A DNA stretch of 64,000 bases from Leucobacter insecticola (GCF_011382965.1 NZ_CP049934.1:1302001-1366000); one strand, 5' to 3'. Shown: positions 50,952-60,329, counted from the stretch's first letter. Made by a program: numbers and translations. Notes: a model not told the origin generated them from the sequence alone.

Positions 50952-52802
50952 ATGTGTGGAATCGTTGGATATGTTGGACCAAATAATACGGTCGAGGCCC
51001 TGCTGAGCGGTCTGCGTCGCTTGGAATATCGGGGATACGATTCAGCCGGGATTGCTGTTCTTGATGAACAGGGAAGCGTTGGCGTGCGGAAGCGTTCGGG
51101 CAAGCTTGCGCGTCTCGAGGCGCTGCTTGAGCAGAACCCGCTCCAGGCGCGAGGCACCGGGATCGGGCACACCCGTTGGGCAACCCACGGTGGTCCAACA
51201 GACGAGAACGCGCACCCGCACCTGGGAGACGACGGCAAGCTTGCGCTGATCCACAACGGGATCGTCGAAAACTTTGCCGAGCTGCGTGCCGAGGCCGAGG
51301 CTGAAGGCCTTGAACTCATCGGCGAGACCGACACCGAGGTTGTCGCGGTGTTGCTTGGCCGCGAGGTTGCTCGCCAGGGTGATCTGGAGGCGGCGTTCCG
51401 CACGATTGTCGCGAGATTGCGCGGAACCTTCACGTTGCTCGCAATGCATCAGGACGAGCCCGGCAAGATCGTTTCGGCGCGCCACCACTCCCCGCTCGTT
51501 GTGGGTCTGGGGGAGGGCGAGAACTTCCTCGGTTCCGATGTTGCGGCCTTTGTCTCGGCAACTCGCCGCGCGGTTGCAGTCGACGAAAACAACATCGCGA
51601 TCATCACCCCCGATGAGGTGCGGATCACAGACTTCGAGGGCAATTCGGTCGAATTCTCCGAGTATGAGGTGGAGTGGGACGCTGACGCTGCGGACAAGGG
51701 CGGCTGGTCATCGTTCATGGCAAAGGAGATCACCGAGCAGCCGGAAGCCGTCGCAAACACCGTGCGTGGCAGAGTCTCGGCAGGCACTGTCGAAATCCCG
51801 GAACTCGCCGCACTCGGTGCGGAGCGTCTGCAGACCATCGACCGCGTCATCATTATCGGTTGCGGCACCGCCTCCTACGCTGGCATGATCGGCGCCTATG
51901 CGATCGAGCAGTGGGCGAGGATCCCGGTCGAGGTGCAGCTCAGCCACGAGTTCCGCTACCGGGATCCAGTGCTCACAGACCGCACCATGGTCATTTCCGT
52001 GAGTCAGTCCGGCGAGACCATGGACACGCTCATGGCGGTGAAATATGCAATCGAGCACGGCGCGGTAACCGTCTCGGTCTGTAATAGCCAGAGCGCGACG
52101 ATCCCGCGCGAGTCCGATGCCGCCGTCTACACCCATGCCGGCCCGGAGGTCGCCGTGGCCTCGACGAAGGCCTTTACTGCCCAGATCACCGCGCTGTACC
52201 TCATTGGCCTGCACCTCGGCCGCGTCAGGGGCACGATTGATGCCCAGACTCAGGCCGACGCGGTCCAACAATTTGAGTTGCTTCCCGAAAAGCTGCGCGA
52301 AGCGGTCGAGTCTCACGATCAGATCGCTCAGCTTGCGCACTGGATGGCCGATAGCCGCTCGGTGCTGTTCCTCGGTCGCCACGTTGGTTACCCGACGGCG
52401 CTCGAGGGTGCGCTAAAGCTCAAGGAGATCGCCTACATCCACGCCGAAGGATTTGCGGCCGGCGAGCTGAAGCACGGCCCGATCGCGCTGATCGATCACG
52501 GCCAGCCGGTGTTTGTGCTCGTGCCGAGCCCGCGCACGGCGCCGCTCATGCACTCGAAGGTTGTCTCCAATATTCAGGAGATTCGTGCGCGTGGGGCGCG
52601 GGTCATCGCCGTCGTTGAGAAGGGTGACACCTCGGTGTTGCCCTACGCTGACGATGTGATTCGGCTCCCGCTTGCAGATGTGTTCTTCGAGCCGCTGCTG
52701 CAGGTGATTCCGCTGCAGTGGTTTGCGCTGGAGCTTTCAACTGCGAAGGGGCTCGATGTCGATCAGCCTCGCAACCTGGCGAAGTCTGTCACGGTTGAAT
52801 GA
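50952..52802 (+). CDS. glmS: Glutamine-fructose-6-phosphate aminotransferase
   Basis: A 616-aa enzyme making glucosamine-6-P from fructose-6-P and glutamine. The N-terminal glutaminase domain has catalytic Cys2 (MCGIVGYVGPNN) and GHTRWATHG. Two SIS sugar-isomerase domains follow (IIIGCGTASYAG; QSGETMDT; LFLGRHVGYPTALEGALKLK), ending KSVTVE. No glmS ribozyme-like structure is possible in the 32-bp upstream gap. Confidence 0.97.
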   Translation: MCGIVGYVGPNNTVEALLSGLRRLEYRGYDSAGIAVLDEQGSVGVRKRSGKLARLEALLEQNPLQARGTGIGHTRWATHGGPTDENAHPHLGDDGKLALIHNGIVENFAELRAEAEAEGLELIGETDTEVVAVLLGREVARQGDLEAAFRTIVARLRGTFTLLAMHQDEPGKIVSARHHSPLVVGLGEGENFLGSDVAAFVSATRRAVAVDENNIAIITPDEVRITDFEGNSVEFSEYEVEWDADAADKGGWSSFMAKEITEQPEAVANTVRGRVSAGTVEIPELAALGAERLQTIDRVIIIGCGTASYAGMIGAYAIEQWARIPVEVQLSHEFRYRDPVLTDRTMVISVSQSGETMDTLMAVKYAIEHGAVTVSVCNSQSATIPRESDAAVYTHAGPEVAVASTKAFTAQITALYLIGLHLGRVRGTIDAQTQADAVQQFELLPEKLREAVESHDQIAQLAHWMADSRSVLFLGRHVGYPTALEGALKLKEIAYIHAEGFAAGELKHGPIALIDHGQPVFVLVPSPRTAPLMHSKVVSNIQEIRARGARVIAVVEKGDTSVLPYADDVIRLPLADVFFEPLLQVIPLQWFALELSTAKGLDVDQPRNLAKSVTVE

Positions 52803-52820
52803 TCTGGCGAACGACACAGC

Positions 52821-53177
52821 ATGATTCGAGGGATCGGTGTTGACACGGTCGACATTTCTCGCTTTGAGCGACAGCTTGAGCGCACGCCGGCGCTGCGTGC
52901 TCGCCTGTTCGCTCCCGCGGAGCAGGGGCTCTCGCTCGCCTCTCTCGCGGCGAGATTTGCTGCCCGCGAGGCACTGATCAAGGCACTCGGCGGCTCGGGA
53001 TCGTTGGGCTGGCACGATATGGCTGTCGCGCGTGGTGATGATCGCGCCCCGTTCTTTGTTGGTGGTGCCGCGCTGACGGACGCACTCGCGGCACGGGGAG
53101 CTGACCGGGCACACCTGTCGATGACGCACGACGCGGGCACCGCGACCGCGTTTGTGATCGTGGAGGCGAGCGCATGA
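52821..53177 (+). CDS. acpS: Holo-[acyl-carrier-protein] synthase
   Basis: A 118-aa phosphopantetheinyl transferase, small trimeric type. GIGVDTVDISRFERQL holds the Mg-binding Asp, and FAAREALIKALGG carries the conserved Glu/Lys. Activates acyl carrier protein. Overlaps alr by 4 bp (ATGA). Confidence 0.94.
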   Translation: MIRGIGVDTVDISRFERQLERTPALRARLFAPAEQGLSLASLAARFAAREALIKALGGSGSLGWHDMAVARGDDRAPFFVGGAALTDALAARGADRAHLSMTHDAGTATAFVIVEASA

Positions 53178-54310
53178 GAACAGGATCGATTCGCGTCGCA
53201 GAAATCTCGGTTTCGGCGATCAAACACAACGTTGCCCGCGTGCGCGAACTCACGGGCGGCGCCGTCATCGTGGTGGTGAAGGCTGATGGTTATGGCCACG
53301 GTGCCGCGATCGCAGCTCAGGCGGCACTCGCTGGGGGAGCGACGATGATCGCGACGGCCGATCTCGAAGAAGCCTTGTGTCTGCGAGAGCAGGGGATTGC
53401 GGGGCCGATCCTGTGCTGGCTGCACGGCGCTCGCGTAGATTTCACCGAGGCGGTGAGGGCCGACATCGAGATTGGTGTCAGCTACCTGCAACAGCTTGAA
53501 GCCGTGGCTGTCGCGGCCGAGGCGACGGGCAAGGTGGCGACCGTGCAGTTCAAGCTCGACACGGGGCTCAGCCGAAATGGTGCCGCCCCCAGCGAGTGGA
53601 GCGCGCTGTTCGCGAGAGCAGCGGAGCTGGTGCGAGACGGCAGAATCCACGTGCGCGGAATCTTCAGCCATCTCGCAAACGCCGGTGACGAAAACGACCG
53701 CGCCCAGGCGGCACGCTTTGACGAAGGGGTTGAGATGCTGCGGGGGGTCGGGATTGATCCCGAGATGATCCACCTCGCGGCCAGTGCGGCGACGCTGACC
53801 TCGCCCCACCTGCACTACAACACGGTGCGGGTTGGGATCGTCGCGTATGGGTTGAGCCCGTTTGCAGATAAAACCTCCGCGCATTTCGGATTGATTCCGG
53901 CGATGGCACTGCGCTCGGAGATTGTTGCCCTGCGCGGGGTGCCGGCGGGGGCGGGAGTGTCTTACGGTTTCAATCACGTCTGCGAGACCGCGACCACACT
54001 CGCGCTCGTACCGATTGGCTACGCGGACGGTATGCCGCGTGCCCTGAATGGCGCGGGTGCGTGGGTGTCGATCGCGGGGGAGCCGCGGCCAATTGTGGGG
54101 CGCATCGGCATGGATCAGTTCATCGTCGATGTCGGACCGCTCGCAGGTCGCCTGCAGCTTGGCGATCCGGTGGTGCTGTTTGGGGATCCGGCGAAGGGCT
54201 ACCCTCCCGTAGAAATCTGGGCCGGCCTCATGCGCACGATCAACTACGAGATCATCGTGGGGATCGGGCCCCGTGTGCAGCGCAGACCCGTAGACGGGAG
54301 TGCCGTGTGA
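53174..54310 (+). CDS. alr: Alanine racemase
   Basis: A 378-aa PLP enzyme producing D-Ala for the cell wall. The PLP lysine lies in VVVKADGYGHG, and the opposing catalytic Tyr in GAGVSYGFNHVCET. C-terminal RIGMDQFIVDVG is present. Coupled to acpS upstream and tsaE downstream, beginning the alr-tsaE-tsaB-rimI-tsaD cluster that is common in Actinobacteria. Confidence 0.96.
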   Translation: MRTGSIRVAEISVSAIKHNVARVRELTGGAVIVVVKADGYGHGAAIAAQAALAGGATMIATADLEEALCLREQGIAGPILCWLHGARVDFTEAVRADIEIGVSYLQQLEAVAVAAEATGKVATVQFKLDTGLSRNGAAPSEWSALFARAAELVRDGRIHVRGIFSHLANAGDENDRAQAARFDEGVEMLRGVGIDPEMIHLAASAATLTSPHLHYNTVRVGIVAYGLSPFADKTSAHFGLIPAMALRSEIVALRGVPAGAGVSYGFNHVCETATTLALVPIGYADGMPRALNGAGAWVSIAGEPRPIVGRIGMDQFIVDVGPLAGRLQLGDPVVLFGDPAKGYPPVEIWAGLMRTINYEIIVGIGPRVQRRPVDGSAV

Positions 54311-54840
54311 CCGGCACACCACAGACCCGCGCAGAACTCACCGCGACGACCCCTGACGAGATGCACGAACTGGGCAAGCGGCTAGGGCGGGTGCTGCGCG
54401 CGGGCGACATCGTCATTTTGACCGGGCCTCTCGGCGCTGGCAAGACGACGCTGACGCGCGGTATCGGCGAGGGCCTCGGGGTGCGCGGACCGGTGCAAAG
54501 CCCGACGTTTGTGATCGCACGCACGCACCCCTCGTTGATTGGTGGCGCACCGCTCGTGCACGTCGACGCATACCGTCTCGCGGACGCGGCCGAGCTTGAC
54601 GACCTCGATATTGACGTTGATCGCTCGGTGGTGGTGGCCGAGTGGGGTGCCGGGTTTGATCTTGAGCGGGAGTCGTGGCTGGAGATCGTCATCGCGCGGC
54701 CGACCGGCGCGGGTGACGCGGTGGATGGCCCCGCGGCGGAGAGTACCGACGATTCTGTCGACTGGTCCGAAGCGCCGGTTGAGCCGCGGCATATCACCCT
54801 GTTGGGTTTCGGTGAGCGATGGAGCGAGGGCGTGCTTTGA
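54307..54840 (+). CDS. tsaE: tRNA t6A synthesis ATPase TsaE
   Basis: A 177-aa protein with P-loop GPLGAGKTTLTRG, GPVQSPTFVIARTHP and HVDAYRLADAAELDDL, the standard TsaE series. It energises the TsaB-TsaD complex for t6A37 formation. GTG 54307 overlaps the alr stop (GTGA), showing the start; the longer upstream open frame runs antiparallel to no known homologue. Confidence 0.93.
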   Translation: MTGTPQTRAELTATTPDEMHELGKRLGRVLRAGDIVILTGPLGAGKTTLTRGIGEGLGVRGPVQSPTFVIARTHPSLIGGAPLVHVDAYRLADAAELDDLDIDVDRSVVVAEWGAGFDLERESWLEIVIARPTGAGDAVDGPAAESTDDSVDWSEAPVEPRHITLLGFGERWSEGVL

Positions 54841-55562
54841 ACGGGTCCGAAATCAGGTCATACCCGGGCGATCTCCCCGTGGAGTTGCCCGCGGAGTTGC
54901 GCGCCGGCGGTTCTGTTGGCGGCATTGAGGTCGCGGACGGGCGGATTGACGGTTTGCTTGCGATCGACACCGCGATGGGTTCTGGCGTCGCGTTCGGCGC
55001 GGGATCCCGCATCTATTGGGTCGCAAGTGACGACGCCCTCGGCCACGCAGAACGCATCGGCGGCCTGATCGATCGAGTGCTCGAGCAAGCGGGCTCGGCA
55101 CCAGACGCGGTGCGCGGTGTGGTGGTCGGGATCGGCCCGGGGCCCTTCACCGGTTTGCGGGTCGGGATCGCCGCCGCGCACGCATTCGCGCTCGCGCGCC
55201 GGGTGCCGTTGCTGCCGCTGCAGGGACACGAGGCGGTCGCGCTTGCGGTCCTCGAGCAGGGTGCCGCGAGCGCGGTCCGGGTGGTGCAGGATGCGCGCCG
55301 TCGCGAACTCTTCGCGACCGAGTACCGCGGGCTTGACTGGGCCGGGGTACCCGTGCGCGATGGCGAGGTGCAATTGGTTCCGCGCGCGGACTATGTTGCC
55401 GCGAGCCACGAAGTGTGGCCGGAGCGCATTCCCGCCGCACGCCTCGTTGAGCTTGCGGGGCGCAGGCTGGCCGCGGGGCACAGCTTCGAACCCGATCAGG
55501 CCCTCTACATGCGTGCGCCCGACGTGAAACAGCCCGGTGCGCCGAAACGGGTGAGCGGGTGA
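54819..55562 (+). CDS. tsaB: tRNA t6A synthesis protein TsaB
   Basis: A 247-aa ASKHA-fold scaffold protein. The family core begins near residue 46, LLAIDTAMGSGVAFG, then VVVGIGPGPFTGLRVGIAAA. The preceding 45 residues are unusual for TsaB. ATG 54819 overlaps tsaE by 22 bp; TTG 54837, sharing the tsaE stop, or TTG 54954 immediately before the core would be alternatives. It pairs with TsaD in t6A synthesis. Overlaps rimI (GTGA). Confidence 0.9.
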   Translation: MERGRALNGSEIRSYPGDLPVELPAELRAGGSVGGIEVADGRIDGLLAIDTAMGSGVAFGAGSRIYWVASDDALGHAERIGGLIDRVLEQAGSAPDAVRGVVVGIGPGPFTGLRVGIAAAHAFALARRVPLLPLQGHEAVALAVLEQGAASAVRVVQDARRRELFATEYRGLDWAGVPVRDGEVQLVPRADYVAASHEVWPERIPAARLVELAGRRLAAGHSFEPDQALYMRAPDVKQPGAPKRVSG

Positions 55563-56040
55563 GCGCCACGATCCCCACCCCGACGCCGCTCAGTCTGCGG
55601 CCCGCAACGCTCAACGATCTCGATGGCATTTGGGCGCTCGAGACCGCAGTGTTCGCTGGGGAGGCCTGGAGCCGCGACATGATGCATGAGGAGCTGTGCG
55701 CGGATCACCGCTGCTACCTCGTGCTCGAGACTCAGGACGGCGAACTGCGCGGCTACGGTGGACTGCTGGCCCTCGGTACAGAGGGAGACATCCAGACAAT
55801 TGCTGTCGCCCCGAGGTGCGCGGCGGCGGGCAGGGACGTCGCATCATGAACGCGTTGCTCGACGAAGCCGCAACTCGCGGAGTGCGAGAAGTTTTTCTGG
55901 AAGTGCGCGCTGATAACCCCGTCGCACAGTCGCTCTACGCGTCACTCGGGTTTACCGAAATCGGGGTGCGGCCGCGCTACTATCAACCCGACAACGTCGA
56001 CGCCTTCGTGATGAAACTGGACATGGAGCACCGCGCATGA
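55559..56040 (+). pseudogene. rimI: Ribosomal-protein-alanine acetyltransferase, interrupted by a single-base frameshift
   Basis: A GNAT acetyltransferase (RimI acetylates the N-terminus of S18). The first frame runs LRPATLNDLDGIWALETAVF to DIQTIAVAP. The next frame gives EVRGGGQGRRIMNALLDEAA, the acetyl-CoA site, through [20 protein letters not shown] to [10 protein letters not shown]. The joint is four C at 55809-55812; a fifth C restores VAPEVRGGGQGRR and a 160-aa protein. The gene is otherwise intact and its start and stop overlap tsaB and tsaD, so a sequencing error is likely. Confidence 0.85.
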
Positions 56041-57128
56041 CTGAACAGACGGCCAGAGAGCCTCTGGTCCTCGGCATCGAAACAAGCTGCGACGAGACCG
56101 GAGTTGGCATCGTGCGCGGGCGCACGCTCCTCGCAAACGCGATCGCCTCGTCGATGGACGAACACGCGCGGTTTGGCGGCGTCATTCCCGAGGTCGCGGC
56201 GCGCGCCCACCTCGAAGAAATGAACCCGACGATTGAGCGGGCGCTCGCCGACGCCAACGTCACGCTCGACGAGGTCGATGCGATCGCCGTCACGTGTGGT
56301 CCCGGCCTGGCCGGCGCCCTGATGGTGGGAGTCTCCGCCGCCAAAGCGCTCGCGGTCGCCCTCGACAAACCCCTCTACGCCGTCAACCATCTTGTCGGGC
56401 ACGTCGGAGCTGATCTGCTGCAGGGGGAAGGTCTGCGAGGCACTGTTGGTGAGATCGGCGAACTGGAATTGCCCACGGTCGCGCTGCTCGTCTCCGGCGG
56501 GCACACCTCGCTGCTGCTCGTGCGGGATCTCGTCGGCGACGTCGAGCTGCTGGGGGAGACGATCGATGACGCGGCGGGGGAGGCCTTCGACAAGGTCGCG
56601 CGCCTGCTCGGGCTGCCGTACCCGGGCGGGCCGCAGATCGACCGGGCGGCTGCAGACGGCGATCCCGCCGCGATCCGATTTCCGCGGGGCCTCTCGCTCC
56701 CCAAAGATCAAGCAAAGCACCGCTACGACTTCTCGTTCTCGGGCCTCAAAACCTCCGTCGCGCGGTGGGTCGAAAAGCATGTGGAGACGGGGGCTGCGAT
56801 CCCGGTAGCCGATGTCGCCGCGAGTTTTCGGGAGGCCGTCGCCGACGTGCTGGTGACGAAAGCGCTCAATGCCTGTGCGGATCTCGGGGTGCCCCGGCTG
56901 TTGCTCGGGGGCGGGGTCGCTGCGAACGCCCGGGTGCGTGAGTTGGCTCAGGATCGGGCGCTCGCCGCAGGGGTGGAGCTGCGGGTGCCGCCGCTGTCTC
57001 TCTGCACCGACAACGGCGCAATGATCGCGTCGCTCGGCGCACAGCTCGTGATGGCCGGCTGTGTGCCCTCTGGCCTGGAGTTTGGGGCCGACTCGACGTT
57101 GCCCGTGCAGCAGATACAAGTCAGGTGA
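56037..57128 (+). CDS. tsaD: tRNA t6A synthesis catalytic subunit TsaD
   Basis: A 363-aa enzyme that transfers threonylcarbamoyl to A37 of ANN-decoding tRNAs. Metal site [19 protein letters not shown], then [27 protein letters not shown] and a C-terminal [18 protein letters not shown] overlaps the rimI stop. Last gene of the alr-tsa cluster. Confidence 0.97.
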   Translation: MTEQTAREPLVLGIETSCDETGVGIVRGRTLLANAIASSMDEHARFGGVIPEVAARAHLEEMNPTIERALADANVTLDEVDAIAVTCGPGLAGALMVGVSAAKALAVALDKPLYAVNHLVGHVGADLLQGEGLRGTVGEIGELELPTVALLVSGGHTSLLLVRDLVGDVELLGETIDDAAGEAFDKVARLLGLPYPGGPQIDRAAADGDPAAIRFPRGLSLPKDQAKHRYDFSFSGLKTSVARWVEKHVETGAAIPVADVAASFREAVADVLVTKALNACADLGVPRLLLGGGVAANARVRELAQDRALAAGVELRVPPLSLCTDNGAMIASLGAQLVMAGCVPSGLEFGADSTLPVQQIQVR

Positions 57129-57249
57129 CGTTTATCTGCGATTTGTTTTGGATTGCCGGGTGTGGGAAGAGACAACAGGCGGGCTTGGACGGTATCTTGG
57201 AAAAACGAAATTGGGTGATCCTGCATGAGGGACCCACGAACGAGGAGAC

Positions 57250-57669
57250 ATGATGTCTGAAAACCTGCCTGAAAACACACCGCCTGCGTACCCCGCTCCC
57301 GGTGCTCCCGCGGTGCCGCCTGCACCCGCTGCACCCGCAGCCCCGGCAGCCCCCGCAGCCCCGGCTTACAACGCGGCTCCGGGCTATGCCGGTGTTCCGG
57401 CTCAGCAGCCCAAGGGTCTTGCTCTCTCGTCACTCATCGTTGGGATCGCGAGTTTTGTGTTGTCCTTCATCGTGACCTTTATCGGGATTATCGGCGGAAT
57501 TGTTGCCGTGGTCCTTGGTATCGTGGCGCTCAAGAAAGGGCAGGCAAAGGGGATGGCTATCACCGGCATCATCACCGGTGCGCTGGGGTTTGTGATCGGG
57601 ACTATTCTCCTCATCATCGCGCTCGCCATTATTGGTGCGGCGCTGAATGACCCGACCTTCCTGCAGTAA
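57250..57669 (+). CDS. DUF4190-type membrane protein
   Basis: A 139-aa protein. The N-terminal half is an Ala/Pro low-complexity arm with repeated APAAP units (about residues 10-40). The C-terminal half is two hydrophobic segments with the DUF4190 pattern (LSLIVGIASFVLSFIVTF-like; GMAITGIITGALGFVIGTI). Function unknown. GAGGAG upstream supports ATG 57250 or 57253. A terminator follows. Confidence 0.75.
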   Translation: MMSENLPENTPPAYPAPGAPAVPPAPAAPAAPAAPAAPAYNAAPGYAGVPAQQPKGLALSSLIVGIASFVLSFIVTFIGIIGGIVAVVLGIVALKKGQAKGMAITGIITGALGFVIGTILLIIALAIIGAALNDPTFLQ

Positions 57670-57718
57670 GTTCAGCAGCTCCAGGACAGCATGAACTTGT
57701 CATAGCTACCTGATGCGA

Positions 57719-57747
57719 GGCCCCGGCACACTGTGTCGGGGCCTTTT
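57719..57747 (+). terminator. Rho-independent terminator after the DUF4190 gene
   Basis: GGCCCCGGCAC (57719-57729) and GTGTCGGGGCC (57733-57743) pair over 11 bp including one G-T, with an ACT loop, then four T (57744-57747). Confidence 0.75.
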
Positions 57748-57852
57748 CATCGTTACCTCTCTTCGTCGTCATTCTGCGTTCGTTTGCGAATCGCAGATTC
57801 CTCGCTGGATTACTGGCTCATCGCAAGCGAGGGTGTAGCCGCGGGTCTTCAG

Positions 57853-58040
57853 CGAGCTTACCTTTCACCGTCGACCTTGCCGTCAGGAACCGCAGGCTCG
57901 AAGGTGAAATGCGGGCTCGGTAAGAGCGAGGCCTAATCCCCCCTGCAGAGGTTGCATTTCATCGCCGAGGTTGCGGTAAGGAACTGCACTTTCGACGGTG
58001 AGATGCAACCTCGGCATTGGAAAGGTAACCTCGGCCCCTT
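57853..58040. repeat. Two diverged copies of a hairpin repeat ahead of the DUF222-HNH gene
   Basis: Copy A (about 57853-57931) and copy B (about 57947-58035) share the pattern TTCACCGTCG, a GCCGTCAGGAACCGCA- or GCGGTAAGGAACTGCA-like middle, and a facing CGAAGGTGAAATG or CGACGGTGAGATG. Within each copy the outer parts pair with each other. The copies agree at most positions across about 65 bp. They fill the gene-free stretch 57748-58111 and end 75 bp before the start codon. The first 100 bp of the gap hold nothing recognisable. Confidence 0.65.
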
Positions 58041-58111
58041 GGCCCCAAAATATCGTTGATATTCCGCCAAATTCCCTAGAACAAATCTTCGAAACATGCG
58101 ATAATAGAAGC

Positions 58112-59722
58112 ATGGAATCACCGACGATCACCCTCACACCGCTCGCCCCCGGCGAGCGCGCAGGGAGCGCCGATTTTGGTGATTCAGGCGGCGTTGGTGT
58201 TGGCCGTTCTGCTGGTCTTGAGGCCGTGTTCGCTGCGGTCGCCGATCAACTCGACGGGGCACTCGCCCCGGGCGAGGTTCCTGGCCTGTCTGATGCTGAG
58301 ATCGTGTCGGGTTTGATCGCGGTCGAATCGTTGCAGCGGAAGCTTGCCGCGCTGCAGCTCACGCTCGCCGCGGCCGCAGATGCCCGTAGCCGTGACCGGG
58401 TGCCTGATCTGGCGCTCGCGTCCGTGTACGGATGCAAGAACGCGGTCGAACTGTTGCAGCGCACCACGCTCGTGTCTGCCAGCACCGCAAGACAGCGGAT
58501 CCGGGTCGGCCAGACCGTGGTACCACGGAACGGGTACAGCCTCGGCATGCTGCCACCCCAGCACCCGCATCTCGCTGCGGCCCTTGAAGACGGTGCTCTC
58601 GGTATCGAGTCTGCGGTATCGATCGCGGGGATGCTCGACCGGACGGGTAAACGCCCCGGGAGTTCCCCTGAAGCGCTCGATATTGCCGAGCGTGAACTCG
58701 TTACTGCCGCCACCGAGCCTGTGTTGCCGTTGCATGCGGATCAGACGCGGGTGCAGTGTGGGGTGTGGGAACAGTTCCTTGACCCCGATGGCACTCTGCC
58801 CGACGAAGAGGCCGCGTTCATGAGGCGGGGGTTCCGGTTCGGGAAAGAACGTGGCGGACTTGTGCCGGTGTCTGGGGCGTTGGTGCCGGAGGCTGCGGCG
58901 CTGCTTGCGAGACTGTTTGACAGTGTGAACTCGCCCAGGACCGCGATCAACGACAATTCGATCAACAGCACCGCTACCAACAACAGTGCCACGAATGGTG
59001 AGACAGGTTCGGGTAGTTCGGGTCATTCAGGTAGCTCGGTGCGGTTTGTCCCGGTCCCCGAAAGCATCGACACCGACACCGACAGTGATGCTGCGCCCAC
59101 TGACACGGCTCGTACCCCGGATCAGAAACGTCACGACGCCCTCGCGATCCTCCTGCAAACCGCCGCCCGGCATCCCGAGACCCCGCTGTTGGGTGGTGCT
59201 CCGGTGACGGTGCTGGTGCAGGTCACCGACACGGACCTTGCCGCAGGCAGCACCCGCAACGACACCGGCACAGCGCGCAGTGCCCGGCTGCACGACCACA
59301 ACGGTTTCCTTGTCCCCGTCTCGATGAGTGCCGCACGCCACGCGGCCTGCGCGGGAGCGACCCAGCGCATCACTCAAGACGCTCGTGGCAGGATACTGGG
59401 CCTTGAATCGCCGAGTCGGGTGTTTACGCCGCATCAGCGGCGCGCGATCACTCTCCGAGACGGTGGCTGCGTGATCCCGGGCTGTAATACTCCGGCATCG
59501 TGGTGCGAGATCCACCACGTCACCGAACACGCCCAGGGTGGGCCGACCCACACCGATAACGGGGTGCTGCTGTGCTGGTATCACCATCGCAGCCTCGATA
59601 CCAGCGGCTGGCGGGTCCGCATGAGCGACGGCGTCCCAGAAATACGGGCACCGAGATGGCTGGATCCCGAGCAGCGGTGGCGACCTCACCATCCGCCCGG
59701 CAAACTCAAACTCGCGGCATAG
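58112..59722 (+). CDS. DUF222 / 13E12-type protein with C-terminal HNH endonuclease domain
   Basis: A 536-aa protein of the DUF222-HNH family, homologous in layout to the REP13E12 proteins of Mycobacterium. The N-terminal half is helical (SGLIAVESLQRKLAALQLTL). A variable Ser/Asn/Thr-rich linker (about residues 268-310; TAINDNSINSTATNN) follows. The HNH domain is complete: CVIPGCNTPASWCEIHHV, then GGPTHTDNGVLLCWYHHRSL with the catalytic His pair and zinc Cys. The family is multi-copy in Microbacteriaceae; a mobile or recombination role is suspected, not shown. Preceded by hairpin repeats. Confidence 0.85.
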   Translation: MESPTITLTPLAPGERAGSADFGDSGGVGVGRSAGLEAVFAAVADQLDGALAPGEVPGLSDAEIVSGLIAVESLQRKLAALQLTLAAAADARSRDRVPDLALASVYGCKNAVELLQRTTLVSASTARQRIRVGQTVVPRNGYSLGMLPPQHPHLAAALEDGALGIESAVSIAGMLDRTGKRPGSSPEALDIAERELVTAATEPVLPLHADQTRVQCGVWEQFLDPDGTLPDEEAAFMRRGFRFGKERGGLVPVSGALVPEAAALLARLFDSVNSPRTAINDNSINSTATNNSATNGETGSGSSGHSGSSVRFVPVPESIDTDTDSDAAPTDTARTPDQKRHDALAILLQTAARHPETPLLGGAPVTVLVQVTDTDLAAGSTRNDTGTARSARLHDHNGFLVPVSMSAARHAACAGATQRITQDARGRILGLESPSRVFTPHQRRAITLRDGGCVIPGCNTPASWCEIHHVTEHAQGGPTHTDNGVLLCWYHHRSLDTSGWRVRMSDGVPEIRAPRWLDPEQRWRPHHPPGKLKLAA

Positions 59723-59805
59723 TCCGCCTGGGCTACCAGTTGTTTCTTTCCCTATGACTTGCGTGTGTAACTTGGGAAAAGAAGCCGGTGAGAGGACACT
59801 CAAAT

Positions 59806-60267
59806 ATGGTGAAACGGTGGCTCGGGATGCTGTGCGCCTTCGGTCTTCTGCTGGGGCTCACGGGTTGTGCGAGTCAGCAGGTGGATCTGGTTGGTGAGTG
59901 GGTGTACGAGAACCCTTCAGGTGATGGTGCTGCACGAATCAGCATTCAGCGTGATGGCGCGTTTGCGATCAGTGGATGGCCAAACAACCTTCAAATCGGC
60001 GGAAGGGATAAGACACTAAGGGAGAATGACCTTAACTGGGAAGAACGACTGTCCTTTTCAGGCAAACTAGACGACACTGAAGCAAAGCTTTACTCGGTGG
60101 GTGTGGACTTTTGGGCTTCTAATGAAGAACAGCGGTTCTTTTTTCTTGGATATCCTGGCCGGGAATGTGACTATGTTGTATTTCAGTGTAAAGAGAAACT
60201 GTATTTCTATCTGGGTCCCCAAGATGAAGGTGTCAGTACCGCTTCGTTTTTTCGTGAAACTGAATGA
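59806..60267 (+). CDS. Small lipoprotein, function unknown
   Basis: A 153-aa secreted lipoprotein with a clear signal peptide and lipobox (FGLLLGLTGCASQ). The mature part is about 130 residues, mixed beta-rich (LVGEWVYENPSGDGAARISI; SVGVDFWASNEEQRFFFLGY). It is visibly less GC-rich than neighbouring genes, consistent with recent acquisition. No family recognised. ATG 59806 is about 10 nt from GAGAGGA; a GTG at 59788 is less likely. It stands between the DUF222-HNH gene and an EssC-like remnant. Confidence 0.65.
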   Translation: MVKRWLGMLCAFGLLLGLTGCASQQVDLVGEWVYENPSGDGAARISIQRDGAFAISGWPNNLQIGGRDKTLRENDLNWEERLSFSGKLDDTEAKLYSVGVDFWASNEEQRFFFLGYPGRECDYVVFQCKEKLYFYLGPQDEGVSTASFFRETE

Positions 60268-60329
60268 CATGGATGTCATGGCGTTTTTGGCGAGGCTTGA
60301 CAGGCTTTGCAAGGCTGTGATGGTGTGAC

